Made by a program: the position numbers and the translations under genes
In this document: positions 1 through 7,568 of the stretch, one piece after another
Position numbering within the stretch: the stretch's first letter is position 1
Layout: each line of letters begins with the position of its first letter
From: Candidatus Izemoplasmatales bacterium
GTDB taxonomy: Bacteria; Bacillota_I; Bacilli_A; Izemoplasmatales; Hujiaoplasmataceae
Direction: 5' to 3'
Length of the DNA: 54,575 nucleotides
NCBI GenBank assembly: GCA_041649275.1
Contig: JBAZNL010000011.1
Span: forward strand, 1-54,575
Notes under the pieces: generated by a model
Told to the model about the DNA's origin: nothing
Databases searched by the model: none
The model's input: the letters and a program-made list of their open reading frames with translations, nothing else

Positions 1-2
1 AC

Positions 3-1346
3 CGAACCTATCACGCGACATCCGCCCTCGGGGTCGACGTCACCTTCAACATCGTGTTCTTCGTCGGCGGATATGACGAAGCGAAGACATTCAATTATTC
101 CTCGGAGTGGTTGGATCAGCTCGAATCGTATGCTATAATGGATTTTGTAAGCACCGTTTCACACGGATATACGGAATATGATGAACAAGGCAATCCGCTC
201 GAACAAACGAATTTCGTTTTCCGAGGAACGACTTACGATCACGCCGAGTTCTCCTGGGACGGTCGTCAGCTGGCCGGAATCTCGGTTCGCAACGCGGACG
301 ATTCCGTCGCGGCGACCATCGCCTATCAGTACAACGACCAGGGATACCGCGTCTCGAAGGTCGTCACCGTCGGAACGACGGTCGAGACCTATACCTACGA
401 TCTGCTTGGGTCGACCGTCCATCGTGAAGTCTGTGTCAGGAAAGTGAGCGGCGTCACTCAAAACACCTACGAGATCCGCTACCTGATCGATTCCGACGGA
501 AGCATCCTAGGCTTCGTTTATGAAGATGCTACCTATTACTACCTGAAGGATCTTCAGGGCAACGTCATCGGCGTCATCGACGAAGCCGGAAACGAACTCG
601 TGCAATACGAATATGACGCGTATGGGAACGTCATCAACAATCCTGACGATCCTAATGGTAACATCTTCGAGATTAACCCATATACATATCGTGGATATCG
701 ATATGATTCAGAAATCGGGATGTATTATCTAAATAGCCGCTATTACTCCCCGGCCTTGTCGCGATTCCTGAACGCGGACGGCTTGCTTGGGGAACTTGGC
801 GACATCGCCTCCGTCAACATGTACACCTACTGCGCGAACAATCCAGTAATGTATACAGACAGCGACGGAGATTTTCCAATATGGCTACTGATTTTAACCG
901 TAGTGTATGCAACTTGGGCCACCCAAGATGTAATTGATATTGCCAACGGTGACGTATACTTTGAAGAGTCCGAGTCGGGTGACGGAGGACGAATTGTAAA
1001 TTCATATAAGGTTCAAAATCCTTCGGTTGTACTTGGGTATTCTATTTACCTTCGATATTTTAGCGGTCATGGTGACTGTTTTAATGGAACCGCAACCGGA
1101 ATCGCATCGGAGTGGATGGTTCATAATGCCGGATATGATATCACCTACATTCCCAGCCGATTCGGATTTTTGGAAAGCGAAAACGATCGCGCAGCGCATG
1201 CGGATATCGGCAGGACCGTCTTCAATGAAAAGGAATGGTATGTAAGTTTTCCATCGGTCATTATAGAGACTTCAATGAGCCCGGTGTTGGTTATCATCGA
1301 CTATTTCCAATATATCAACCAGGACAGAGGTAACGATCATGCCTAA
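3..1346 (+). CDS. Rhs/YD-repeat protein, 3' part with variable C-terminal tip (5' end outside window)
   Basis: The frame is open to the left edge, so this is the C-terminal part of a larger secreted Rhs/YD-repeat protein; such proteins form a beta-shell that carries a C-terminal toxin. YD-type repeats run to about 520. The conserved core end is clear: a YLKDLQGNVIGV segment near 540, RYYSPALSRFLNADG at 738-782, and NNPVMYTDSDGD ending near 873. Everything after that (about 155 residues) is the non-conserved tip, which starts with a hydrophobic stretch and contains several His, Cys and Asp residues, but I recognise no toxin fold. Base composition falls to AT-richer values in the tip, as expected for an exchangeable module. 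The stop overlaps the start of the following lipoprotein gene by 8 bases, so the two are probably translationally coupled. Identity as Rhs is firm; toxin activity is inferred from the family. Confidence 0.9.
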   Translation, partial: RTYHATSALGVDVTFNIVFFVGGYDEAKTFNYSSEWLDQLESYAIMDFVSTVSHGYTEYDEQGNPLEQTNFVFRGTTYDHAEFSWDGRQLAGISVRNADDSVAATIAYQYNDQGYRVSKVVTVGTTVETYTYDLLGSTVHREVCVRKVSGVTQNTYEIRYLIDSDGSILGFVYEDATYYYLKDLQGNVIGVIDEAGNELVQYEYDAYGNVINNPDDPNGNIFEINPYTYRGYRYDSEIGMYYLNSRYYSPALSRFLNADGLLGELGDIASVNMYTYCANNPVMYTDSDGDFPIWLLILTVVYATWATQDVIDIANGDVYFEESESGDGGRIVNSYKVQNPSVVLGYSIYLRYFSGHGDCFNGTATGIASEWMVHNAGYDITYIPSRFGFLESENDRAAHADIGRTVFNEKEWYVSFPSVIIETSMSPVLVIIDYFQYINQDRGNDHA

Positions 1347-1875
1347 AAAATGGATAGTTTGTTTTACATTGATTCTCTTCGCTTTGGTGATTACGGGTTG
1401 TGGGCAAGTCTACACAAACACGGATGATTATCAAGAATACCTCGACTCAATACCCGGATCAAATGCCTTTATGCCGGTTTTAACTGATATACCGGCCTTC
1501 CAAACTTGTGAAATTTATTATTATGATCGACTAGGACAGTCAATCAACTTGGTCATAACGTATTCAGATGAAACATACGAAACCGCCAAGGAAACCGTCC
1601 TTGGATCGTACTTATTTTTGCAAACACCTTTAGTGGAAAATGATTATTACCTAATCCCTGAAACGGAATTTGAATATGAAAGTTTCACTATAAAAGTCGT
1701 GGATGATGATAATTTTGATTATCCCGAACAATTCGGTATGATCGGATATTCCGACGCTAATCACCAAATCTCATTCCTGTTCTTTTTTGATGACAGTTTA
1801 AGTCAACTTAGCGACAATTCCGGAAGAATGACCCGGTTCATCGAAAAGGAGTTTTGGTTTCCAGAGGACAATTGA
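1339..1875 (+). CDS. Small lipoprotein downstream of Rhs tip, candidate immunity partner
   Basis: This 178-residue protein has a lipoprotein signal: basic N-terminus, hydrophobic core, and ITGC with the lipid-anchored Cys at residue 21. The mature part is acidic and rich in Tyr, Asp and Glu. It resembles no family I can name. The start overlaps the Rhs reading frame by 8 bases, the typical position of an immunity gene behind an Rhs or other polymorphic toxin tip, and its AT-rich codon use matches the tip rather than the surrounding chromosome. A surface-anchored immunity protein would fit a tip that acts at or crosses the envelope, but this is inference from position only; it could equally be an accessory surface protein. 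Confidence 0.65.
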   Translation: MPKKWIVCFTLILFALVITGCGQVYTNTDDYQEYLDSIPGSNAFMPVLTDIPAFQTCEIYYYDRLGQSINLVITYSDETYETAKETVLGSYLFLQTPLVENDYYLIPETEFEYESFTIKVVDDDNFDYPEQFGMIGYSDANHQISFLFFFDDSLSQLSDNSGRMTRFIEKEFWFPEDN

Positions 1876-1992
1876 AAAAAAGGCAGACAGACTCCAATAG
1901 TCTTCACGCGGCAGAAATACTGCGTTTTTCAGACATGAATACTTGAAGTCGTCCGCCTCAAAATGCGGCTTTTTCCATATGAAAACCTAATG

Positions 1993-1998
1993 TATAAT
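1993..1998 (+). promoter_or_regulatory. Candidate -10 box of the recombinase gene
   Basis: TATAAT lies 34 bases before the chosen ATG of the recombinase. An alternative upstream ATG at 1997 is embedded in this box, which argues against that start. No good -35 is visible; the upstream 120 bases are otherwise empty apart from a weak CCGC/GCGG hairpin with a T-run near 1953-1975. Confidence 0.4.
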
Positions 1999-2032
1999 GG
2001 ACTTGTCGAGTCTGTTTGAATCAGGTGCAATC

Positions 2033-3601
2033 ATGGAAAGGAAAAAAATAACCACGCTGTATTGCAGAATTTCTCGAGAAGATGAAATTAATTGTGTCAG
2101 CTCAAGCATCGAAACGCAAAAAACGTTCTTGAAACGATATGCGAATCAGCATCGCATGCTGAATACCAAGTTCTACATCGATGACGGATATTTCGGAACC
2201 AATTTCGATCGCCCCGGGTTCGGCGAATTACAAAACGATATCGAGAACAACAGGGTGGGAATCGTTATCACCAAGGATTTGTCCCGCCTAGGAAGAGATT
2301 ATCTCTCCACGGGATATTATATCGAACAGTATTTTCCATCGAATGACGTGAGATACATCGCGATCAATGACCAAGTTGATACCCTTTTGAACGACAACGA
2401 ATTCGCCCCATTCAGGAACATCATGAATGAATGGTATGCCAGAGACATCAGCAAAAAAATTCGAAGCGCATATCATACAAAAGCCCTGAATGGAGAATTC
2501 ACCGGTCCCTTCCCCCCTTACGGATATGACAAAAGTCAAGATAACAAGAATCAACTCGTGATTAATCCTGCCCAAGCACGGATTGTGAGAAAGATATTCA
2601 ATCTATATTTGAGTGGGGTAAGCGTCTACGGAATTTCCAAAGCCCTTAGAAATGATCGGGTAATGACCCCGAGGGCAGAACTTTACGGACGATTGGGAAA
2701 ATACCCTTCGGACGCCATCGACCGATTCCCCTTTGACTGGTCGACAAAAACCTTATTGAACATCCTTGAAAACCGCGAATATACAGGCAGCATCGTCTGC
2801 AATCCACATCAGACAAGTTCATACAAAAGCAAGAAGCTGCTTCAAAACCCAGAAGAAAAATGGATCGTCACGGCGCATAGGCACGAGGCGATCATTGATG
2901 AGGAATCCCTTTATCTTGTTCGAGCAAGAATTCACTTGAGACCCCAAACACCCAAAACCTTACACGAGAACATTTTCAAAGGGGTGGTTCGCTGCGGAAA
3001 CCGCGGGAAAACATTAACCCTCTCGATCCGCCCAAACAGGAGATGTTACGGCACCTTCGATTGCAGTACTTACCGCAGATATGGAACAACGAGATGCTGT
3101 AGCCATTATGTGACCTATGAGCAATTGGAGAACTTTGTTCTGCAAAGATTGAATCAGTTGATCGCCTTGTCAAAAAACGGAGTGAATGCGGTCCTGGATA
3201 CCATTCATTATCAAACAAACTTTCTGAATCGGCTTGACGACATATCAGAAGGCGTGATTAATCAAGAAAAACGTATACATGAAATCGACCAAATTACCAA
3301 GGCGCTCTATGAGAGCTTCGTATTGGGGAAGATTCAAGAAGAAAAATTCTTGATTCTTGACAAATCATATGACGTAGAAAAAATGTCTCTGATTAGGAAC
3401 ATCAAACAATTTCGGCCGGATCTCGATGAGCTGAAAAAGAAACAAGAAAGGGTTATTTCGTTTTGTGAGAATCTATCCCGATTTGAGATCCTAACCGAAT
3501 TGGATCAAGGAATTCTTCACGACTTGGTTGAATTAATTATTGTTTTCCAAGAGAAGGGACCGGACAACTCCAGAAAGATGGAGATTCATTACAAATTCTA
3601 G
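2033..3601 (+). CDS. Large serine recombinase (resolvase/invertase catalytic domain plus recombinase domain)
   Basis: Start 2033 is chosen because AGGTG at 2023-2027 is correctly spaced; the 522-residue product begins MERKKITTLYCRISRED. The N-terminal resolvase domain (about 1-150) has the catalytic-Ser motif YCRIS, then SSIETQK and the TKDLSRLGRDY segment. A recombinase domain follows (PPYGYDK, then ARIVRKIFNLYLSG), and a Cys-containing ribbon near 325-370 in which the first CxxC looks reduced to CGNR while later CSTY and RCCSHY remain. A coiled-coil-like helix region closes the protein. Large serine recombinases catalyse site-specific integration, excision or inversion through a phosphoserine-DNA link. 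It sits exactly between one Rhs tip and an orphan tip and shares their low GC. No phage or transposon partner genes accompany it. It may be the remnant of an element, or may act on the tips. Confidence 0.9.
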   Translation: MERKKITTLYCRISREDEINCVSSSIETQKTFLKRYANQHRMLNTKFYIDDGYFGTNFDRPGFGELQNDIENNRVGIVITKDLSRLGRDYLSTGYYIEQYFPSNDVRYIAINDQVDTLLNDNEFAPFRNIMNEWYARDISKKIRSAYHTKALNGEFTGPFPPYGYDKSQDNKNQLVINPAQARIVRKIFNLYLSGVSVYGISKALRNDRVMTPRAELYGRLGKYPSDAIDRFPFDWSTKTLLNILENREYTGSIVCNPHQTSSYKSKKLLQNPEEKWIVTAHRHEAIIDEESLYLVRARIHLRPQTPKTLHENIFKGVVRCGNRGKTLTLSIRPNRRCYGTFDCSTYRRYGTTRCCSHYVTYEQLENFVLQRLNQLIALSKNGVNAVLDTIHYQTNFLNRLDDISEGVINQEKRIHEIDQITKALYESFVLGKIQEEKFLILDKSYDVEKMSLIRNIKQFRPDLDELKKKQERVISFCENLSRFEILTELDQGILHDLVELIIVFQEKGPDNSRKMEIHYKF

Positions 3602-3611
3602 GAGTAGCTTT

Positions 3612-4148
3612 GTGGATACTCTTGTATACATTACTCCGGTGATGAATATAGACCCGAGTGGGGAACTGTGGGTTACGTTACTGGTCGTCAGCCTTCTCCT
3701 TTTCGCTATATTCGCAACATCGCCAACGATTCAAAACGCGGTTGAGGAAATTACTACCGTTACAAATATTAGCGGTTCTATCGAATCGGGTAGTTTTGCA
3801 TTTGGAAAAGCCATATCAGGTAAAGCGCTATATGTTGCAATCAACCAGTCTGGAGAAGTAAACGATGTTCACGGAAATCAACTTGAACAATTACGATCAA
3901 GCATAATTGTCGACGGTGGTGCGGCGTACTATGAACGATATACAGAAATAGATGGCACAGATAATCAATTTGTTGGATTATCTTTCGGCGGACTATATGT
4001 GCGGGCCGGCTGGGGAGATGACGGATTCCGAATAGATGGCGGAGTACAGATTACCGCTCGTGTTGGCGCGGGGTTATTGGGTTATTCGAAATCCATCGAA
4101 TTGAATTTCCTTGGATATTTTTGGGACTTACTGGATAAGAAAGAGTAG
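3612..4148 (+). CDS. Orphan Rhs C-terminal tip (detached fragment)
   Basis: The first residues, VDTLVYITPVMNIDPSGELW, match the end of an Rhs core (compare NNPVMYTDSDGD in the complete gene upstream), but no Rhs shell precedes them: the recombinase gene ends 10 bases earlier. The remainder (about 160 residues) has one hydrophobic segment (roughly residues 22-38) and then a Gly/Ile-rich region that I cannot assign. A GTG at 3612 is preceded by AGGAG at 3600-3604 with normal spacing, so the fragment might be translated alone; the open frame also continues upstream to 3540 inside the recombinase gene. This is the classic layout of a displaced Rhs tip kept downstream as a cassette. It could be silent, expressed, or a donor for tip exchange. 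Confidence 0.65.
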   Translation: MDTLVYITPVMNIDPSGELWVTLLVVSLLLFAIFATSPTIQNAVEEITTVTNISGSIESGSFAFGKAISGKALYVAINQSGEVNDVHGNQLEQLRSSIIVDGGAAYYERYTEIDGTDNQFVGLSFGGLYVRAGWGDDGFRIDGGVQITARVGAGLLGYSKSIELNFLGYFWDLLDKKE

Positions 4149-4157
4149 GGCCGATGA

Positions 4158-4538
4158 ATGAAAGCGGAGAATAGAGACATAGCGAAGAGATACTCTATAA
4201 GCATTATTCTTGATTGGGCGGTTACATTTCTCCTAGACTTGATTCCGTTTATCATCATGGGAACAATGGGTCAGGCCGTTTTGGATTATTACCTTATTCC
4301 ATTTATAACAATATCATTGTCGTATTATTTTTTGGGTGACAAGATCTTTAGAAACCAAAGTGTCGGGAAAAAGATTATGAAAATCAAAATCGCACAAAAG
4401 GGGAGCCTATCACTACCATCAACAAAGCAGATATTGCATAGAAGGTGGCTCGAGTTCTTGAATCACGAAAACAGAATGCTAACAAAACGTCGCATAGACA
4501 TCGATGAAAAAACCAATACGTTAATCGTGCATCAATAA
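4158..4538 (+). CDS. Small RDD-family membrane protein
   Basis: The 126-residue product has two or three hydrophobic segments (about residues 12-35 and 43-60) followed by RNQSVGKKIMKIKI, a signature of the RDD family, and a charged C-terminal tail. AGGG at 4147-4150 precedes the ATG. It follows the orphan Rhs tip by 9 bases and is equally AT-rich, so it probably belongs to the same cassette. A membrane immunity protein for the orphan tip is a reasonable guess, since that tip contains a hydrophobic stretch, but RDD proteins are functionally diverse and nothing here proves immunity. Confidence 0.7.
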   Translation: MKAENRDIAKRYSISIILDWAVTFLLDLIPFIIMGTMGQAVLDYYLIPFITISLSYYFLGDKIFRNQSVGKKIMKIKIAQKGSLSLPSTKQILHRRWLEFLNHENRMLTKRRIDIDEKTNTLIVHQ

Positions 4539-5105
4539 ATTGATAAGTATGGATTATAATGAGTGACCAACTATCTTCTGTCAATCTATTTTTCTCTATA
4601 TGCGAAGATAACGACAAAAAACCGTTGTGAAGGGCGGGTTGAAGAAATCCTATTTCTTTCGACACAACTCGATCGGATCCGATCGCGCTACACGATCAGG
4701 ACGAATTCACCGAAGCAAAGCCCTGTCGAAGTCGACGTGTTTGGTTACGAGTGTGAATATTGGATTGGTATGGAAATAAAGGAGTGGTCTGCGACACCAC
4801 ATGTATAAGCAGGAAGCGACTCGACCACGACACGCAACAATTCGAATGACGACTCGATCCGGTCAAGAGGGGGTAGTCTTGTTCGTGTTAATGAGGGCGT
4901 GATGGAAAACAGCGAAACGCAATGTGGGTAATAGGCGTATCCATATGGATTCGCGTTCGCTCGATTCCGCTCATCCAATGATCGTATTATTCTCTAGCAC
5001 AAAGTTAACGGGCTGTGATAAACAGGGATGCCTTGTATGACATGCGATTTTGACCGTACACCTCTGAGGAATCTCCCCGGAGGCGTCCTCTTATTCTAGT
5101 TTGCC
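4539..5105 (+). other. 567 bp without a supported gene
   Basis: Short open frames exist on both strands, but none has a ribosome binding site plus a plausible protein, and none resembles a family I know. A palindrome GATCGGATCCGATC lies near 4671-4684, and a hairpin-like stretch near 5066-5090 could be an old terminator. The segment marks the boundary between the low-GC Rhs island and the GC-rich chromosome. Confidence 0.5.
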
Positions 5106-5133
5106 TTTACAAGCGGAACGGTTGTGCTATAAT
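5106..5133 (+). promoter_or_regulatory. Promoter of the alkD-like/asnS operon
   Basis: TTTACA at 5106-5111, 16 bp spacer, TATAAT at 5128-5133, with TG one base upstream giving an extended -10. Transcription would begin at the 5' edge of the T-box leader. Confidence 0.75.
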
Positions 5134-5134
5134 A

Positions 5135-5360
5135 TAGGCAAATCGAAGAACGGAAGAGTACGACGCTCAATGGAGTGAAGCGAACGGGGGATGGTGCGAG
5201 CCCCGCGTCCGACAGCGTCCGAAGAACACCCGGGAGAGACGGAAGAACGAAGTAGAACCGTACGCGCGTCGGCGTTATGACGTCAAGTGCCGGAGAAATC
5301 CGGAAACAAGGTGGCACCGCGGTGAAGACATCGTCCTTTTTGAGGGCGATTTTTTATTTT
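5135..5360 (+). promoter_or_regulatory. T-box leader riboswitch (predicted tRNA-Asn specific) with terminator
   Basis: The T-box antiterminator sequence AAGGTGGCACCGCGG is at 5308-5322. It is followed by a terminator helix (ATCGTCC near 5330-5336 pairing with GGGCGAT at 5344-5350) and a T-rich run to 5360. Upstream Stem I features are visible: AGTA at 5157-5160, an apical GGGG/CCCC helix (5187-5190 with 5201-5204) enclosing GGTGCGA, and a basal GTACG/CGTAC helix (5158-5162 with 5259-5263). AAC triplets at 5246-5248 and 5256-5258 lie where the specifier codon is expected, matching the asparaginyl-tRNA synthetase gene downstream. Uncharged tRNA-Asn would stabilise the antiterminator and turn the operon on. 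The exact specifier triplet needs a covariance model. Confidence 0.88.
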
Positions 5361-5379
5361 CCGGAAGGGGGGAGACCGT

Positions 5380-6090
5380 ATGGATGCGTTCGAGGAACTG
5401 GAACTTCGCAAGACGAACGAGACCCCGCTTGCCTCGAATTACTACCACAAGACCGGCGAAGGGGACTACCAGCACGGCGACCTCTTCATGGGCGTCCCCG
5501 CCGCCGGAATCCACGCCGTCTCGCTCCACCACTACGAATCGATCACCGAATCCGAACTCGACCGCCTGCTCGCCTCGCCGATCCACGACCATCGCGCCGT
5601 CGCGGTCGAGATCCTCGCCCGTCTCGCCACCCGCGGACCGGGCGCCGTCCGCGAACACGTGATGGAGTGGTACCTGAAGCGCCTCGACCGCGTCAACGGC
5701 TGGGACCTCGTCGACATGTCCTGTCCGGCGGTCGTCGGCCTGCGCGTCGCCGAGACGAAGGACTTCGCGCTCCTGCACCGCCTCGTCTTAAGCGATCATC
5801 TCTGGACCAAGCGCGTCGGGATCGTCTCGACCCTGACCCTGATCCGCAAGGGCCTGCTGGACGAGACGCTCGCCGTCCTCGCCGCGGCGCTCCCCGACGA
5901 CCGCGACCTGATCCACAAGGCGCTCGGCTGGATGCTCCGCGAGGTCGGGAAGCGCGACCGGGCGAAGCTCGACGCTTTTCTCAAGAAAAACTACACCGCA
6001 TTGCCACGAACCACCCTTCGCTACGCGATCGAACGCCATACGGAGACGGAACGGAAGAACATTCTGAAGGGAATCTTCAAGGAGGAATAG
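5380..6090 (+). CDS. AlkD-like DNA alkylation repair glycosylase (HEAT-like repeats)
   Basis: The 236-residue all-helical protein matches the AlkC/AlkD DNA glycosylase family, which removes alkylated purines such as 7-methylguanine. The GWDLVDMSCP segment gives Trp108 and Asp112, equivalent to the Trp and catalytic Asp of the well-studied AlkD, and the family-typical LIHKALGWMLREVGKRD and LPRTTLRYAIER helices lie near residues 175-215. Length is usual for AlkD. A GGGGGGAG ribosome binding site precedes the ATG. It is the first gene behind the Asn T-box and ends one base before asnS, so the repair enzyme is apparently expressed with an aminoacyl-tRNA synthetase, an unusual pairing. Confidence 0.85.
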   Translation: MDAFEELELRKTNETPLASNYYHKTGEGDYQHGDLFMGVPAAGIHAVSLHHYESITESELDRLLASPIHDHRAVAVEILARLATRGPGAVREHVMEWYLKRLDRVNGWDLVDMSCPAVVGLRVAETKDFALLHRLVLSDHLWTKRVGIVSTLTLIRKGLLDETLAVLAAALPDDRDLIHKALGWMLREVGKRDRAKLDAFLKKNYTALPRTTLRYAIERHTETERKNILKGIFKEE

Positions 6091-6091
6091 C

Positions 6092-7498
6092 ATGGCCACC
6101 ATCGAACGGCCGTCCACGACGGTCAAGGAACTGTATCGCGCATACCAGGAATTCGGCGGGAAGACCGTCGCCCTTTCGGGCTGGATCCGGAACAACCGCG
6201 GTCAGAAGGAATTCGGCTTCCTCGACCTGAACGACGGGTCGTTCTTCGAGACGATCCAGGTCGTCTACGAGGACGGCAGGATCGAGAACTTCAAGGACGC
6301 GCAGAAATTCCGCGTCGGCGCCGCCGTCGCCGTCGAGGGCATCCTCGAACTCACCCCGGCGATGAAGCAGCCGTTCGAGATCAAGGCGCGCCGGATCGAA
6401 CTGCTCGGCGATTCGCCGGAGAATTATCCGATCCAGCCGAAGCGCCACAGCCGCGAGTTCCTTCGCGAGAACGCCCATCTTCGCATGCGCACGAACCTCT
6501 TCAACGCCGTCTTCCGCGTGCGTTCCGAAGTCTCGTTCGCGATCCACAGCTTCCTGAACGGACGCGGTTTCGTCTACGTCCACACGCCGATCGTCACCGG
6601 CTCCGACGCCGAGGGCGCCGGCGAGATGTTCCGCGTCACCACCCTCGACCTCGAGGCGCTCGTGAAGAGCGGCGCGAAGGAAATCGACTTCGGGAAGGAC
6701 TTCTTCGGGAAGTCGACGAACCTCACGGTCTCGGGCCAGCTTCAGGTCGAGACCTACGCGATGGCGTTCCGCAACGTCTACACCTTCGGCCCGACCTTCC
6801 GCGCCGAGAACTCCAACACCCAGCGCCACGCCTCCGAGTTCTGGATGATCGAACCGGAGATCGCCTTCGCCGACCTCAAGGACGACATGAAGCTCCAGGA
6901 AGACATGGTCAAGTACGTCATCGACCACGTCCTGACCCGCTGTCCGAAGGAGATCGAGTTCTGCGACGCATTCGTCGAGAAGGGCCTGAAGGCCAAACTC
7001 GAGCACGTGCTTTCGACGCCGTTTCGGACGGTCACGCACCACGACGCGATCGACATCCTCCAGAAATCCGGCGAGGCGTTCGAGAACGCCCCCGTCCAAG
7101 GCAAGGACCTCGCGACCGAGCATGAAAAGTATCTGACCAAGCATTTCGGCGGTCCGGTCTTCGTCACCGACTGGCCGAAGGACATCAAGGCCTTCTACAT
7201 GCGTCAGAACGACGACGGGAAGACCGTCGCCGCCGTCGACCTGCTCGTCCCGGGATCCGGCGAGCTCTGCGGAGGCTCGCAGCGCGAGGAACGCCTGGAC
7301 ATGCTGCTCTCGCGCATGAAGGAAATGCACGTACCGGAGAAGGACCTCTGGTGGTACCTCGACCTACGTCGCTACGGCGGCTGCAAGCACGCCGGCTTCG
7401 GGATGGGCCTCGAGCGCATGATCATGTACGTGACCGGCGTCGACAACATCCGAGACGTGATCCCGTTCCCGCGCACGCCGCGAAACTGCGAATTCTGA
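6092..7498 (+). CDS. asnS: Asparaginyl-tRNA synthetase
   Basis: Cytoplasmic class IIb synthetase that charges tRNA-Asn, 468 residues, the usual bacterial length. The N-terminal OB-fold anticodon-binding domain occupies about residues 15-110 (VALSGWIRNNRGQKEFGFLDL). The catalytic domain contains motif 2 around residues 236-256 (FRAENSNTQRHASEFWMIEPE region) and motif 3 near 436-448 (GFGMGLERMIMYV), ending in the family-typical IPFPRTPRNCEF. The start follows the preceding stop by one base and has GGAGGAAT before it. It ends with TGA, which supports the standard code. Controlled with the preceding gene by the T-box. Confidence 0.97.
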   Translation: MATIERPSTTVKELYRAYQEFGGKTVALSGWIRNNRGQKEFGFLDLNDGSFFETIQVVYEDGRIENFKDAQKFRVGAAVAVEGILELTPAMKQPFEIKARRIELLGDSPENYPIQPKRHSREFLRENAHLRMRTNLFNAVFRVRSEVSFAIHSFLNGRGFVYVHTPIVTGSDAEGAGEMFRVTTLDLEALVKSGAKEIDFGKDFFGKSTNLTVSGQLQVETYAMAFRNVYTFGPTFRAENSNTQRHASEFWMIEPEIAFADLKDDMKLQEDMVKYVIDHVLTRCPKEIEFCDAFVEKGLKAKLEHVLSTPFRTVTHHDAIDILQKSGEAFENAPVQGKDLATEHEKYLTKHFGGPVFVTDWPKDIKAFYMRQNDDGKTVAAVDLLVPGSGELCGGSQREERLDMLLSRMKEMHVPEKDLWWYLDLRRYGGCKHAGFGMGLERMIMYVTGVDNIRDVIPFPRTPRNCEF

Positions 7499-7511
7499 TG
7501 AAATGCGACGA

Positions 7512-7535
7512 CAGGCGAGAACGCCTGCCGTTTTC
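7512..7535 (+). terminator. Probable rho-independent terminator after asnS
   Basis: CAGGCG (7512-7517), loop AGAA, CGCCTG (7522-7527), then CCGTTTTC. The stem is short, so leaky termination is possible. Confidence 0.55.
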
Positions 7536-7568
7536 GTCTCGCCCGGCGACCCCGGCAGGAGGATCCCG

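Noticed and set aside
1997..2032. Upstream ATG for the serine recombinase
   Set aside because: It lies inside the TATAAT box and has no ribosome binding site; the ATG at 2033 has AGGTG at correct spacing.
3610..3618. TGTGGATAC, one mismatch from a DnaA box
   Set aside because: It is a single copy within coding sequence with no cluster and no AT-rich unwinding region.
4563..4978. Short open frames on both strands after the RDD gene
   Set aside because: No ribosome binding site, no hydrophobic or domain pattern, and no coherent composition; treated as noncoding.
6077..7330. Long antisense open frame opposite asnS
   Set aside because: It mirrors the GC-biased third positions of asnS; product is low-complexity Arg/Asp/Val-rich and asnS is certain. 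The same applies to long antisense frames at 21560-23851, 25208-28099 and 38813-40486.
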